Source: Adineta ricciae (taxonomy: Eukaryota > Rotifera > Eurotatoria > Adinetida > Adinetidae). Taken from it: a stretch of 64,000 nt of DNA. Location of the stretch: NCBI GenBank assembly GCA_905250025.1, contig CAJNOJ010000083.1, positions 186,001-250,000 of the forward strand, in the 5' to 3' direction. Numbering within the stretch: position 1 is the first letter of the stretch; every line of letters begins with the position of its first letter. Shown here piece by piece: positions 13,434 through 24,155 of the stretch. Both the position numbers and the translations under genes were made by a program. The notes beneath the pieces were generated by a model. That model was not told where the DNA came from. It did not search any database and saw nothing but the letters and a program-made list of their open reading frames with translations.

Positions 13434-14993
13434 ATGGAGATACCGATAATGACAAATACTGATCAATTCCAAGAACTCATCACTTGTGTGATTTGTCACG
13501 AGCGTTACAAAGACCCACGAATTCTTCCATGTTCACATACATTTTGCTACAAATGCATTCAAAAATCAATGCAAGATGGCAAATTTACTTGTCCATTACA
13601 AGATGAGCAAATAATCGAGCAAAATGATATCGACAATTTACCAACAAACCGAACGGCGAAAGAGATGGTAGATTTTGTGTTACATATCAATCCATCACTC
13701 GATAAGAAAGCTTACCTTCCCTGTGAGAACTGTAACGAGCTGCAAGCGTGGAATTGGTGCGAAAAATGTGGGACAAATCTTTGCGAAACGTGCACTCAAT
13801 CTGTCCATATGATTAAAATCTTTCAATCTCACGTCATTGTGCCTCTCGCCAGCAAAGTTCTCTCCTTCTGCTCGGAACATTCCGAGGAAAAGTTTAAATA
13901 CTGGTGTACACAATGCAACATACTTGTATGTCGTGATTGTTTGCTATTCAAACACAAGGATCACGCGTTTCTCCCGACGAAAGACGCAGCCGATGAAGTC
14001 ACGGCAAATTTCGAAAAGCTCATGCAGGAAGTGAACGGAATGAAACGAAATCTCACACAGTTTTCCACAACAATGAAAAATGCGATCGAAAGACAACGAG
14101 AGGTAGCCCGTCATGAAATGCAAGAAACCGCGCACTTGTTCGCTAATCTACAGCGCTTGTTAGAAGAACGAAAATGTGCTTTGATCAAGGAAATAGAAGA
14201 CCGACAAGTCGAGACGATGAAAATCTTGGCCCAGCAACAAATGAAAGTCGACGAACATTTAAAATTGACGACAGTTCAGGAATTTTGTATTCGAAAGATG
14301 CTAGATTCATCGGATCCAATTCCAATCTTGAAATTCAAATCAACATTAGCTCAGAATTACAATGAATTCAGTGACCAATATCACAAAATCGATGAAGGTT
14401 GTATTATTCAACGACATATGTTCAAACGGGATGATAAAGATTTAGAACACTTAGCTGACATGATTCTAAGCTTAGGGAACATTAAAAGTAAATCATACGT
14501 CGTGAAAAAAGATGGAGTTACTGTGAAAACTATACCGTTGGATCTCTCGAAGATCAGTGACAATCGCACTGATGTGATTTCGAAAGAACAGAATATTGCT
14601 CGAGGTTATAAACTTTTGTTAAAACAACCGATGAAACTTCGATCGATCCGCGTACATTCAGATCATATAGGACAACTCGTTGGCTTTATCGTCGATGAAA
14701 ATAATAATCTTGTTCAAAAGGGAGTTATCAATTCAGTTAATAGTACGATGAAATGGGTAACAATTCCAGTCGAATGTGAGCTGAAAAATAACTATGGCGT
14801 ATTGGTTTTACCTCCGTCAAATAATGGTTCGTATACGTATAAAAATGGAGATAATCAGTTTCGGAAAGTGAACGAAAATTGCTCAGTGAAAAGTAGACTA
14901 TGTAGTGTAGCGAATCAACTCATTCTCGGTTCAGCATTGACTGTGATTAACAACACACATTCGATTAGTATGATTATAGATGTAGAAGAGTGA
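13434..14993 (+). CDS. TRIM-like RING/double B-box/coiled-coil protein, copy 1
   Basis: Putative E3 ubiquitin ligase of the TRIM type, encoded in a single 519-codon exon. A RING-like finger lies at residues 18-53 (C18, C21, C33, H35, C38, C41, C53). B-box 1 spans about 97-133, and a classic B-box 2 spans 146-177 ending HKDH. A coiled coil follows to about 290. The C-terminal about 150 residues have no domain I recognise; the alternating hydrophobic pattern suggests a beta-sandwich, possibly PHR-like, and no SPRY, NHL or filamin motif was seen. The eighth RING zinc ligand is not Cys: the motif reads CPLQD. The gene is paralogous to the next one, about 500 bp downstream, in the same orientation. 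A polyadenylation signal lies at 15043-15048. Confidence 0.88.
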   Translation: MEIPIMTNTDQFQELITCVICHERYKDPRILPCSHTFCYKCIQKSMQDGKFTCPLQDEQIIEQNDIDNLPTNRTAKEMVDFVLHINPSLDKKAYLPCENCNELQAWNWCEKCGTNLCETCTQSVHMIKIFQSHVIVPLASKVLSFCSEHSEEKFKYWCTQCNILVCRDCLLFKHKDHAFLPTKDAADEVTANFEKLMQEVNGMKRNLTQFSTTMKNAIERQREVARHEMQETAHLFANLQRLLEERKCALIKEIEDRQVETMKILAQQQMKVDEHLKLTTVQEFCIRKMLDSSDPIPILKFKSTLAQNYNEFSDQYHKIDEGCIIQRHMFKRDDKDLEHLADMILSLGNIKSKSYVVKKDGVTVKTIPLDLSKISDNRTDVISKEQNIARGYKLLLKQPMKLRSIRVHSDHIGQLVGFIVDENNNLVQKGVINSVNSTMKWVTIPVECELKNNYGVLVLPPSNNGSYTYKNGDNQFRKVNENCSVKSRLCSVANQLILGSALTVINNTHSISMIIDVEE

Positions 14994-15000
14994 AGTTTTT

Positions 15001-15020
15001 TGTTGTTGTTGTTGTTGTTG
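15001..15020. repeat. (TTG)n microsatellite in the 3' UTR
   Basis: A short TTG repeat immediately downstream of the first TRIM-like stop codon. It is simple-sequence DNA within the presumed 3' UTR. Confidence 0.85.
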
Positions 15021-15494
15021 AGGATGATATTTCCTGTGGCAAAATAAACGAAAGCTCGCATGTTTGCTGTATGTCAATTGTTGTAGTAAATATCTCAAAT
15101 GTGTGCAGGTGAGTCTTGCAATGCAAGATGAAAGTTTATTCTCTGATTCTGTTGTTTTTCGAAAAAGATGGCGTTTGCAATTGTTGTAAGAAATTACAAT
15201 AGATTTCCGATAGAGTTCAGTATATATATATCAGTTTTCGTTATTTCCGAGCTGTATATTTATTAACAGATTCGGTTGTTTCCTTGTCGACTGCAAACTG
15301 ACGTCATGTTATGATGCGTTTTCGCGGTAAACGATTCGTCGAAAGTATTGCAAAAGATAAACAACAGTATTCGATTTTTCCAACAAAAACTATTTGACAA
15401 ACAGTGACTTATTTATATTGTAGCTTTACAAACGTAGCCTGATAATCATATCTTCTAAATCAACGCAATTTGATTTTGTTTACTCATTTTTCAG

Positions 15495-17057
15495 ATGGCA
15501 ACTAGTAACAACAATTTCAATGTTGAGCAGCTAGAAATCTTAGTCAATTGTGCGATATGCTTAAATCATTACACCGACCCACGAATTCTTCCATGTTCAC
15601 ACACGTTTTGCTATGAATGCATTCAACAAGCAGTTACTGGTCAACGATTCGTATGCCCGTTACGAGATGGTCTAACAATCAATCAGAATGAGATCGATGC
15701 ACTACCATTAAATCGCGTAGTCAACGACATGGTTGACTTTGTGAATAGTACCAATCGAGCGCGTGAACAAGAATCGGCTAATCTGTGCGAAAACTGTAGT
15801 AAAGAACCAGCAGTGAATTGGTGTGAACAATGTGCGTTTGGTTATTGTGTATCGTGCACGAAATCTGTTCATTCTATCAAAGCTTTACAGTCACATACGA
15901 TTGTTCCCTTTTCGAATAAAAGCATGGCTTTTTGTTTGGAACATCCCGATGAGAAATTTCGATATTGGTGTTCACAGTGTGAAACACTTGTGTGTCGGGA
16001 TTGTTCGCTGTTGAAACATAAAGATCACACACTTCTATCGACCAAGGACGCAGCTGCTGACAGAAAAGTCGAACTTGATGCAACTATCCAGGAACTCATG
16101 GAAATGAAACAAAATCTTATTAGACTTTCGGACGAGACCCAACGTATTATTCTTCAGCAAGTTGGAACGATTCGTTTCGAGAAACAGGCCATTGATGAAG
16201 CATTTAATTATCTTCAACGTTTATTAGATGAAAGAAGAACTGCGCTAGCGAACAGTTCGGACAATCAACAAACTCAAACAATGAGAATCTTAACCGAACA
16301 GCAAATGAAAATCGATGAACATCTGAAACTAGCGGCTGCTCAAGAATTTTGTGCTCGTAAAGTATCTGATTCGTCTAATCCGATTGAGATCTTACAATCA
16401 CAATCGAATCTATTACAAAATCATCTGAATCTCATCGAACAGTACCAAAAACTTGATGAAGGTTGCACCATCAATCAGTATACATTCAAAACCGATTCTA
16501 AAACTCAAAAATGTTTTGCCGAAATGATTTCAACATATGGATGTATCGAAAAGAAAGTTCAGATTGTCAAAAGAAATGATATACCAAGTATTTCAACGCC
16601 AATCGATCTTTCAAAACTGAATGGTACATCGGCACTTACAGGACGGGAAACCAACTGGGTGCGCGGATACAAATTTTCATTGAAAAGGCCCGTGAAACTT
16701 CATGCAATACGAATAAAATCAGATTATCGTGGACCTCATGTTGGTTTTGTTGTCAACGAAGCTGACAGAGTTGTTCACCATACGACGATTCATTCGTTCG
16801 ACGCAAATATGAAGTGGGTCACCATTCCAATAAATGGTGACCTAGCAGATAACTATTCAGTCTTTGTTTGGGCTTCGTCTGGTAACGGATCGTATATGTA
16901 TAAAGAGGGAGACACGCAATTCCGTGTCATCAATAGCAGCTGTTCAGTGAAAAGTGTTGCTATTCAATGTGTCACAAAGATTACGAACGGTTTACTTCTT
17001 GCTGTCATTGACAATCGTTTTTCGATCGATATGATAGTGGACATTGAAGAAAAGTAA
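15495..17057 (+). CDS. TRIM-like RING/double B-box/coiled-coil protein, copy 2
   Basis: Tandem paralogue of the upstream gene: one 520-codon exon with the same layout. RING ligands are C19, C22, C34, H36, C39, C42 and C54, followed by CPLRD, so the last Cys ligand is again absent. B-box 1 (from about 98), B-box 2 ending HKDH, a coiled coil, and the same unassigned C-terminal module (NWVRGYKFSLKRPVKLHAI near its start) follow. The two proteins align end to end with identical stretches such as TDPRILPCSHTFCY versus KDPRILPCSHTFCY. An acceptor-like TTTTTCAG ends directly at the start codon (AG at 15493-15494), so the mRNA probably has a 5' UTR intron or a trans-spliced leader. Substrates and biological role are unknown. 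Confidence 0.88.
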   Translation: MATSNNNFNVEQLEILVNCAICLNHYTDPRILPCSHTFCYECIQQAVTGQRFVCPLRDGLTINQNEIDALPLNRVVNDMVDFVNSTNRAREQESANLCENCSKEPAVNWCEQCAFGYCVSCTKSVHSIKALQSHTIVPFSNKSMAFCLEHPDEKFRYWCSQCETLVCRDCSLLKHKDHTLLSTKDAAADRKVELDATIQELMEMKQNLIRLSDETQRIILQQVGTIRFEKQAIDEAFNYLQRLLDERRTALANSSDNQQTQTMRILTEQQMKIDEHLKLAAAQEFCARKVSDSSNPIEILQSQSNLLQNHLNLIEQYQKLDEGCTINQYTFKTDSKTQKCFAEMISTYGCIEKKVQIVKRNDIPSISTPIDLSKLNGTSALTGRETNWVRGYKFSLKRPVKLHAIRIKSDYRGPHVGFVVNEADRVVHHTTIHSFDANMKWVTIPINGDLADNYSVFVWASSGNGSYMYKEGDTQFRVINSSCSVKSVAIQCVTKITNGLLLAVIDNRFSIDMIVDIEEK

Positions 17058-17505
17058 TTGAATTCATACATGTACATAGTACGAATTCTATGCTAATGAT
17101 TGAAAGACTTCTGGAATAAATCGAACGAAGGCCATGTAACAGAACTGAACGTTTTTTTTTTCTCTTCCTTTTTTTCTTGCATGTGTTGAAAAATCACAGA
17201 CAAAACGAGAAAAAGAACAAACACAAAGTGAGAAAAGACAAAGAGCGCGCACGCATACGCAAAAGAGAAAAACGACAAATACATACACATATCATGATTT
17301 TTCTTTGCTAGATTTTTTTGTTGTCTATTAAAAAAGAAGGAGAGAAAGAGAGAGACAACTTTTTTCAACTTTTATGGTCTTCATATTTGTACATAATGAC
17401 AATCAATTCATCTATTTCTTGGTTTTGTTTTGTCTGAAGTAAGAAAAACATGTAATAGAGTACACACACAAGCACATCGAGAACAAAGTCGGACAAGAAC
17501 AGTAA
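17058..17505. other. convergent 3' intergenic region
   Basis: Lies between the ends of the second TRIM-like gene and RBM25. It contains AATAAA-like sequence near 17117 and low-complexity A/G- and T-rich tracts; no gene was seen. Confidence 0.5.
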
Positions 17506-20500
17506 CTATTTGCTGAGTCCTTGTCGTTTAGCTTCGATTTCATAGACGATTAACCGCCACATTTTCACAACAAACACTTCTGCTTCATCGTCGAGTACAA
17601 CACGTATATCAGCTAGAATCGCTTCAGCACTCTTCTTCGACATGATGGATGAACAAATAAAATCTGTTAACGTGGCTTCCTCCTCTCCAATATATTCAAC
17701 AATTTTCTTCGTAACCCATGGCTTGATGCGTTTTTCCATGAGATTCTAAAAGTAATAGTTTCAATAAACAAAGAACGAACAGATGGAAAGCACGTACCGA
17801 ATCAAGAAGTGACCAATCCAATGGAAAGGTGAACAAATCTTCTTTCTTCGTTGGAATACTTTCGATTAGCTTTCGAACAGCCTGTCGTTTTTCTTCTTGT
17901 GCTTGAGCAGAATTGGCATTATTTGTTGGCGTCACAGCGGTCGCCTTGCCAGCTGATGTGCGATTTGACGAATCGTCTTTCATATTGGGAGAGTTTTGTG
18001 CTATTGGTGCAGATTGCTGATCAGGAATCGCTGATAATTTTGATTTTTTCTGATATGTATTCGCACTATCGTCATCTTGGTCATCACGAAAAGCCTGAAA
18101 TAGAATCGGATTATTGATATGAAAGAGGAGATTTCGTTTCGGAAAACTTACGTCATTAACAGCGAGCTTGCGTTTTGATGGTATTTTCGTGCCGGTGATT
18201 GGTGCACCACCAAGTGCTGATGTTTGACGAGGACTAGCTTTTGTTTCTAAACAAACAGATAGTCAAGATGGAATATCCACTGGATAGTCTTCTACTTACC
18301 GATTTGAGGGGAACTAGCTTGTCGTGATGCTTGTTCAATACTTCCAGTGCCTAAAACAGATGGTGAATATGTTTGCTTCATATGAAAAAGAACATCCTAC
18401 TTGTATTTGCTGATTCAACAGGTGCAGCACTGCTACTATCCTTCCGATGATTGGTTGATTGTTCATCGTTATCTAATTCATCTCCTGATTCATCACTTGC
18501 ACGCGTTAGATCGGCTAAACTTTTCCGGATTGATTCTTCTTCTTTTTCCAAACGTCGTTTAATTTCCGCATCGACATCGTCAATATTACCTTGAAGTAAC
18601 AGTTTCTGACGAAGCTCTTCGATTTCTTCTTTTTCATGACGGCGATCACGATTGTCAAGATCGATTTCATGTTCGCGATCTTTCAAACGGCGAGCCAACG
18701 ATGATTCACTACAATGGGCAACCCAAAAAGTGAAACTTTGACAAGTGAAAGACAAACAAAAACAAACTTGTAATATTTTGGATCGTCATTTTCATCGTTG
18801 TAATCTTCGAAGAATGCTAATAGACGTTTGCCTTCTTTTTCTTCATCATGTAATCGAGCTTGTTCACGACGTTTTTCCATTTTATAATCGTTTTGTTTCT
18901 TTCGTTCACGTTGTTCCCAGGTTTTCAGTCGCTAAAACATGCATCCAAATCTCGATTTGCAATTCGTCTTTTCTGATAAACTTACATCTCGATAACGACT
19001 TTCTTTTTCTCGTAGGCGTCGATCGGCTTTCTTTTTCTCCTGAATATCCTCATCGTCTTCATCGGCAGGATAGCTTTTAGATACAGGTGATTTTGTTCGA
19101 GAACGATGACGATTGTAACGCGATGAAGAAGGCGGTGAACGACGATCATATCGCGACGATGACGGTGGACTACGTCGGTCACTTGCTCGATTACGTACAG
19201 AATTACTTGTATTGCTTCGTGATGATGAACCACGATATCGGTCATCACTAGGTGAAGATCGATCACGTCGACTTGTACCACTACGTTCATGTTTGGGTGA
19301 TGAACGATCACGTGAAGACGGCGGTGAAACGGACGATTTATGATTGCCACTCGAAGCAGATTCTTCAGCTGCACGTTTCTCACGTTGTAACGCACGTTCA
19401 CGTTCATAACGATCTTTGCGTTCTTTTTCTGTGTTACGCATTTTGGTATCTTCATCTTTGAACCGATCACGAAACATGAGGATTTCATTATTGATCAAAC
19501 TTCGTTTGCCTTCTTCATCGTCACCGGCAACCCCACTGTCAGATCGTCGCGTGCTGGGAGAACCAGCGTTTGCTGCCGATAGATCTCCTGTTGGGCCGAC
19601 TGACGCGGGTGCTTGTGACATCGGAGGCCCAGCTGCAGCAGCAGCGGCTGCTTCACGTTCAGCCAGTTCTTTTGCTTCTAATGCACGTTGATTCATTTCG
19701 CGCGAATACTCCCGCATAATCGTTTCGAGTGATAACTTAATTGTATGATCTTCGCGACGCGTGGCATCGTCGATGTAGTCATCTTCTTCTTCTTCGATTT
19801 CACCTTCTTCACCGGATTTTTTCTACAAAAAAAGAAACAAAGAATCTAGTATCCAATAAACTTCATTCAAATTTGTCTTTACTTTTCCATCTGGATTGGT
19901 ACTGTTCGATTTCTTTCCATCTTCGTCGTCGTCATCTTCTTCGTAGATAAATTTGAATGCCGTTGTATCATTCGCAGCTCGCTTAGCTAGTTCATGACGT
20001 TTCTTCTTTTTGTATTCGTCGAGTAATGCCTTGGTCTTCGAATCGACTTTGACCTAAAGAAAACAAATCGAATTAAATTTCATGCTAAACCGTTTCATCA
20101 TTCATTCAGTAAAGAAACATATGAATATGTATCTTAGATTACATCTCGAATAAAAAAGAAAAAGACATTTCTCAATAGAAGGAACCACTCACTCTTGTGC
20201 ATTTTTTTTCTGAAAGAATGACGATTTGTGTGTCAATGAACACTAAGAACAAAAAGATGTTTCATAGAACAAAATCACTTAATGAATCATGTGTACAAAT
20301 TGTTACCAGATCAATGTCTGTCTCGTGTTGAAAACCAAATTAAATCAATTAGGACACAAACTGATCATCGACTGAAAACATCCGGGAGCTCTACCACAAT
20401 AGAAAAACACTCACGTGTTTATTTGTTGAAAACAAGGATCTAATAGTCGTTGACCGAAACGAAAAAAATCTTCTTTACTAATCACTTACGACTAATTTTT

Positions 20501-21153
20501 TTTCTTGAATTTGCCAACCGTTAAGCAAACGAATACAACGGAGTGTACCTTCAGGATTTTCATATTCACAAAAACCAAACGCTAAAGCAAAGAACTATTC
20601 AATAAGAAAAGACAATCCATTAGTCAAGAAATGTTACCTTGAAGTTTACCATTGGCACCTTGTACTCGTTTCCAATTGACCACGCTACCACAGTTCTAAC
20701 AAAAGAAAATAGAGTTTGAAATTTGAACTAGAGATAACATATCAGTTCGATAACACATGAGATATTCAAGTTCGAAAAGTTTTGAAGAGCTGTTTCTTTT
20801 TGGCACACATCATCACTTACGTGAAGCATTCGCTTGATCATTGCATCAGGTGCTCGGTCTGATATACTTCCAACAAACACAGTAGTTGCCGCTTGAAGGC
20901 GATTCTTCTACAAAAAAAAACACGGTACATATTAAAACTAGAGCAAGATCCCTATAGCAAACCTTTTCGCCTTCTGCTGTTTTATGAGCACCATTCGTTG
21001 GTATACCAGGTGGTGGTATTGCCATCTAAACGATACACATTGAATCCTAGCAACGGGACTAAAATGACTTACATTAGGTGGCATCATCATAGGTGCGCCG
21101 GGAGGGAGGAATGGCATTGGGGGTATGATCGGCATATGCGGTGGGAAAGACAT
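17506..21153 (-). CDS. RBM25: RNA-binding protein 25 (RRM + RE/RS-rich + PWI)
   Basis: Nuclear splicing regulator associated with U1 snRNP and speckles. Thirteen exons: 21073-21153, 20963-21025, 20821-20907, 20638-20695, 20490-20581, 19883-20053, 18986-19822, 18768-18931, 18401-18708, 18300-18350, 18152-18246, 17798-18094, 17506-17745; 847 aa, close to the human length (843). It has a Pro/Met-rich start (MSFPPHMPIIPPMPF), an RRM with RNP2 TVFVGSIS and RNP1-like KLQAFGFCEY, then KVDSKTKALLDEY. A long Arg/Ser/Glu/Lys-rich middle includes repeated DRRSPPSSSRYD units. The conserved RLKTWEQRERKK and LLAFFEDYNDENDDPKYY blocks follow. The C-terminal PWI domain contains RIKPWVTKKIVEYIGEEEA and VFVVKMWRL. 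Most splice junctions split codons that restore these motifs, so the model is strong. The 837-nt exon holds most of the RS-like region. Confidence 0.95.
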
Positions 21154-21508
21154 TGTTCTGTTTGACGTTTTTAATTGCTATTGTGACAAATTGGACAGAG
21201 AACACTTGACGTACAAATGCACATTCTAGAAAGAAAATAAAAGTGATCAACAGAAAAAAAATTGTTGTTTTCCAATTGCACTAGATGACAATATTCTATC
21301 CGTTTTATTTTTGTTGAAGTTACGAGGTTATATGAATGTATGACTGAAGTGAGTGAACACATAAGAGATAGTTAAGAATCTACGGCTGACCGTCGTCGTT
21401 TGGAATAGAAGAGAACACACAAAATAAAGAACAAAACAACCAGCAAGAATAAGTATAGAAACAAGAAAACAAGGAAAAATAAATGTTTGTCGTGCTAATT
21501 GACGCTTC
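21154..21508. other. spacer between RBM25 and TMEM14
   Basis: A 355-bp tandem spacer that should hold the RBM25 promoter and the TMEM14 3' UTR. No coding signal was seen. Confidence 0.4.
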
Positions 21509-21970
21509 TTATTTGAGATACGGATAATTGCGATAGATTTGAAAAGCCGATAAGCCAAAAACAATAAGACTTGGGAAAACTTTACGACCGATTAAGAACC
21601 GTAATAGCATAATGACACCGAGAACAGAGGCGATCTAAAAAAGAACAAAGATTAACATGTAAACTAAGTGTTCTTGTATTTACAGCCAAGTTAGCGACGT
21701 TATTTTGACGTGTGGGATGCATTCCATTGTAGAGAGTCCACGATCCGAAAAGAGCACCTGTAAAGCTAATTCGTAGAACATTTAATTCAAAAATGACCGC
21801 GACATACCAAACAAGAGTGAGATGGCGCTTCCACGACGAAAATAGCCAAGTAAACCTCCGAGAACTAGAATAAGGCTTTTCATGAGAGAAAAAAGAACAA
21901 TTCAATCGAAATTACAACACTTACTTAAAGCAGCGCCGTAAATAGTACTATATTGATCTTGTGTATGCAT
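21509..21970 (-). CDS. TMEM14C: TMEM14-family membrane protein
   Basis: Small multi-pass membrane protein of the TMEM14 (UPF0136) family; vertebrate TMEM14C is mitochondrial and supports porphyrin import. Exons 21925-21970, 21808-21864, 21684-21757, 21509-21634; 100 aa, close to the family's about 110. The glycine-rich first helix has IYGAALILGGLLGYFRRGS, then SLLFGALFGSWTLY, ASVLGVIMLLRF and a final helix near VFPSLIVFGLSAFQIYR. All four exons join with consistent phases. The TMEM14A/B/C paralogue cannot be assigned from sequence alone. Confidence 0.85.
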
Positions 21971-22883
21971 GATGTATTAAATCAGAAAGAAAACAATACG
22001 GTTGATCAAGATTCGTGTGATTCGTCTAAAATAACGAGAAGAAGAAGAAGAGATGGCGAAATGCGCGTCTACTCAGGTGTACAGATGAGACTAATAAGCG
22101 AAAAAGTATACACTGCACTCAGAAATGACGGTGGCCGCCATGTTGATTCTTACGTGTGTTATTTCAGAATACAAAGACGAAGCTTGTTCTCTATATAGAT
22201 CATTCATTGCAATTATAAGACACCTATGCAATATGACAAGTGCTTCGATTGGCAGATACCTGAAATAACTATATTGTTCTTCTGACCAATCCGGATCGTA
22301 ACCGATCGGAAGATGCCACTAGTGAATAAGCTAGTGGAGCACCCCAGACGCTTTGATTTCATCGAAATAAAATCATATAGGATGCTTCATTTGCTCGAAA
22401 AATCTGCACAGGGAAAGTTGGAATATCATGGTTAAGAAAAAAACGGGTGTAGCAAGAATATACTCTGCACTTGCGCTCTATCAGCAGAAATAGAATGGTA
22501 ATAGTGACTGTCTTTCGTTCGAATCACGTGTTAGAGTATAGAAAAACAAAAAATAAATAAGTTACGTAGTTCGTCGAAGCCGATAATATACATTTTGCGT
22601 CGTAAACTTAATCACCACCACATACATCGATAAGAAAAAATGTAAATATATTATTTTTACCATTGAATACAATCATTCTCGTCAGAATATACATGGTCAA
22701 CTACATCAAAGTCAATGTGGTGTTTTATTAAATTCTGACAAAGAAAAGAGTGCAATATAATGTCATAGACGATATAACAACGATCAATACGAGACGAATG
22801 TGCGATTATTGCATATATATATACGTTAGACAACATAAAAAGACATTGTTCACATAGATTTATGTACACATGTAGGACATTGA
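21971..22883. other. intergenic region between TMEM14 and SEC62
   Basis: About 0.9 kb containing the presumed TMEM14 promoter and the SEC62 3' UTR. No supported gene, RNA gene or repeat was seen. Confidence 0.4.
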
Positions 22884-23954
22884 CTATTTTGTTTCTAATT
22901 CTTCTTTTGACAAGACTTCAAACCCATCATCTGCTAATCGCTGTCGTTTAGTTTCTTCTTCTGAATCAACAGCTTGTTCAGGAAGATTTCTTTCTTCATC
23001 TGCTTGTTCATTTTCATTTGAAATTTCTTTCGTCTTCTTCTCTTTCGCTGGAGCATTGATTACATAAAATGGGACAAACGATTCAAAAAAGCCCACATCC
23101 TCCGTTAAATTCGGCAAGAACCAGAATCGTATATTACCCATAGTTACTAACCAAATTAAAGCAAAGATAATATATTTAAGAACTGCCAACGAGAGTAATG
23201 CTCCGAGTAAGCTCGCTAGGGTAATCGACAGGTAATAAACTCCTGTTCGAACTTGTGATGGCCATAGTGGAAAAAGACAGACCCCAATGCAGCCAATAAC
23301 TAACAATCCGCCAATGATGTACTGCTTAATTGTAGTCGGTGAATAAGTCCAGACAAAGAAATCGTTCGGTGAATCGACAAAGACTTGATCGCCGTGTAAT
23401 TCAAATTTGAACTTCTTCTTTTTTAGTTTCTCTTTCAATTCATCATCATTTACTGGTGATTCAGTAACGGATGAGGAAGCATTCTCGTTTTGTTTAGTTT
23501 TGCGTCGACGTATGGCACGAGGTGTATTGGATTGCGATGTGTCTTCCTTAATCTCAGATCCGACATTCGCATCTTTGTAGACCTTAGTAACGCGACGACA
23601 CATTTCATGATCCAAGAACTTTCGAAGCATCTAGACAATAAACAATTTGTGCGCATAATTTTGTCTGTAAAATCGCTCTAATCATACTTGAACAGCGTCG
23701 TGTTTAGAGGAAAAACAAATAGGAGATTTTCCATTGTTTGTAGCTTTTGTGCTTATTGATGACCATTTTGATTCAGTTAAACACTCAACTGCTTTCGATC
23801 CAGTGAAATAGACAACTTGCATACCCATCAGAACACCCTTTTTCGTCGGACATTGGAACCGAAGGTACTTTGCAATGGACTTTTCAATTGGGGTTAACTC
23901 GGGAAGGTCGTCGGATGAACGACGACGTCGAGACTTTTTCCGACCTTCAGACAT
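22884..23954 (-). CDS. SEC62: SEC62 translocation protein
   Basis: ER-membrane partner of the SEC61 translocon with SEC63, needed for post-translational import of small precursors. Two exons (23688-23954 and 22884-23630, phase 0) give 337 aa. The N-terminal cytosolic domain begins with a basic run (KKSRRRR), then SIAKYLRFQCPTKKGVLMG and YFTGSKAVECL. A Lys-rich linker follows, then FFVWTYSP, two predicted transmembrane helices (about 208-265), and an acidic/basic C-terminal tail with EEETKRQRLADDGFEVL. The ATG at 23954 is the first in the frame. The gene diverges from CPSF4 with 201 bp between start codons, so the two probably share a bidirectional promoter. Confidence 0.93.
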
Positions 23955-24155
23955 GCTTGTACTGGCGTGATCAATCAACAATTCTCGGAAGGAGAAAAAG
24001 AAAATCTAGCAAATGATGATTTGCTGAACATGTGGCGCCATCCGACTGTCAATTCGAGTGGTCGAAATATTGAACCATTGATGAGAGGATAAAACCGTGC
24101 AAACTATCCAGCGTTTCATTCCCTGTTTAATTTGAATTTCAACACAGAAGACAAC
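23955..24155. promoter_or_regulatory. bidirectional SEC62/CPSF4 promoter region
   Basis: The only sequence between two divergent start codons, 201 bp long. It must contain both 5' UTRs and the core promoter elements. No TATA box or other named motif was identified with confidence, so the assignment rests on geometry alone. Confidence 0.5.
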
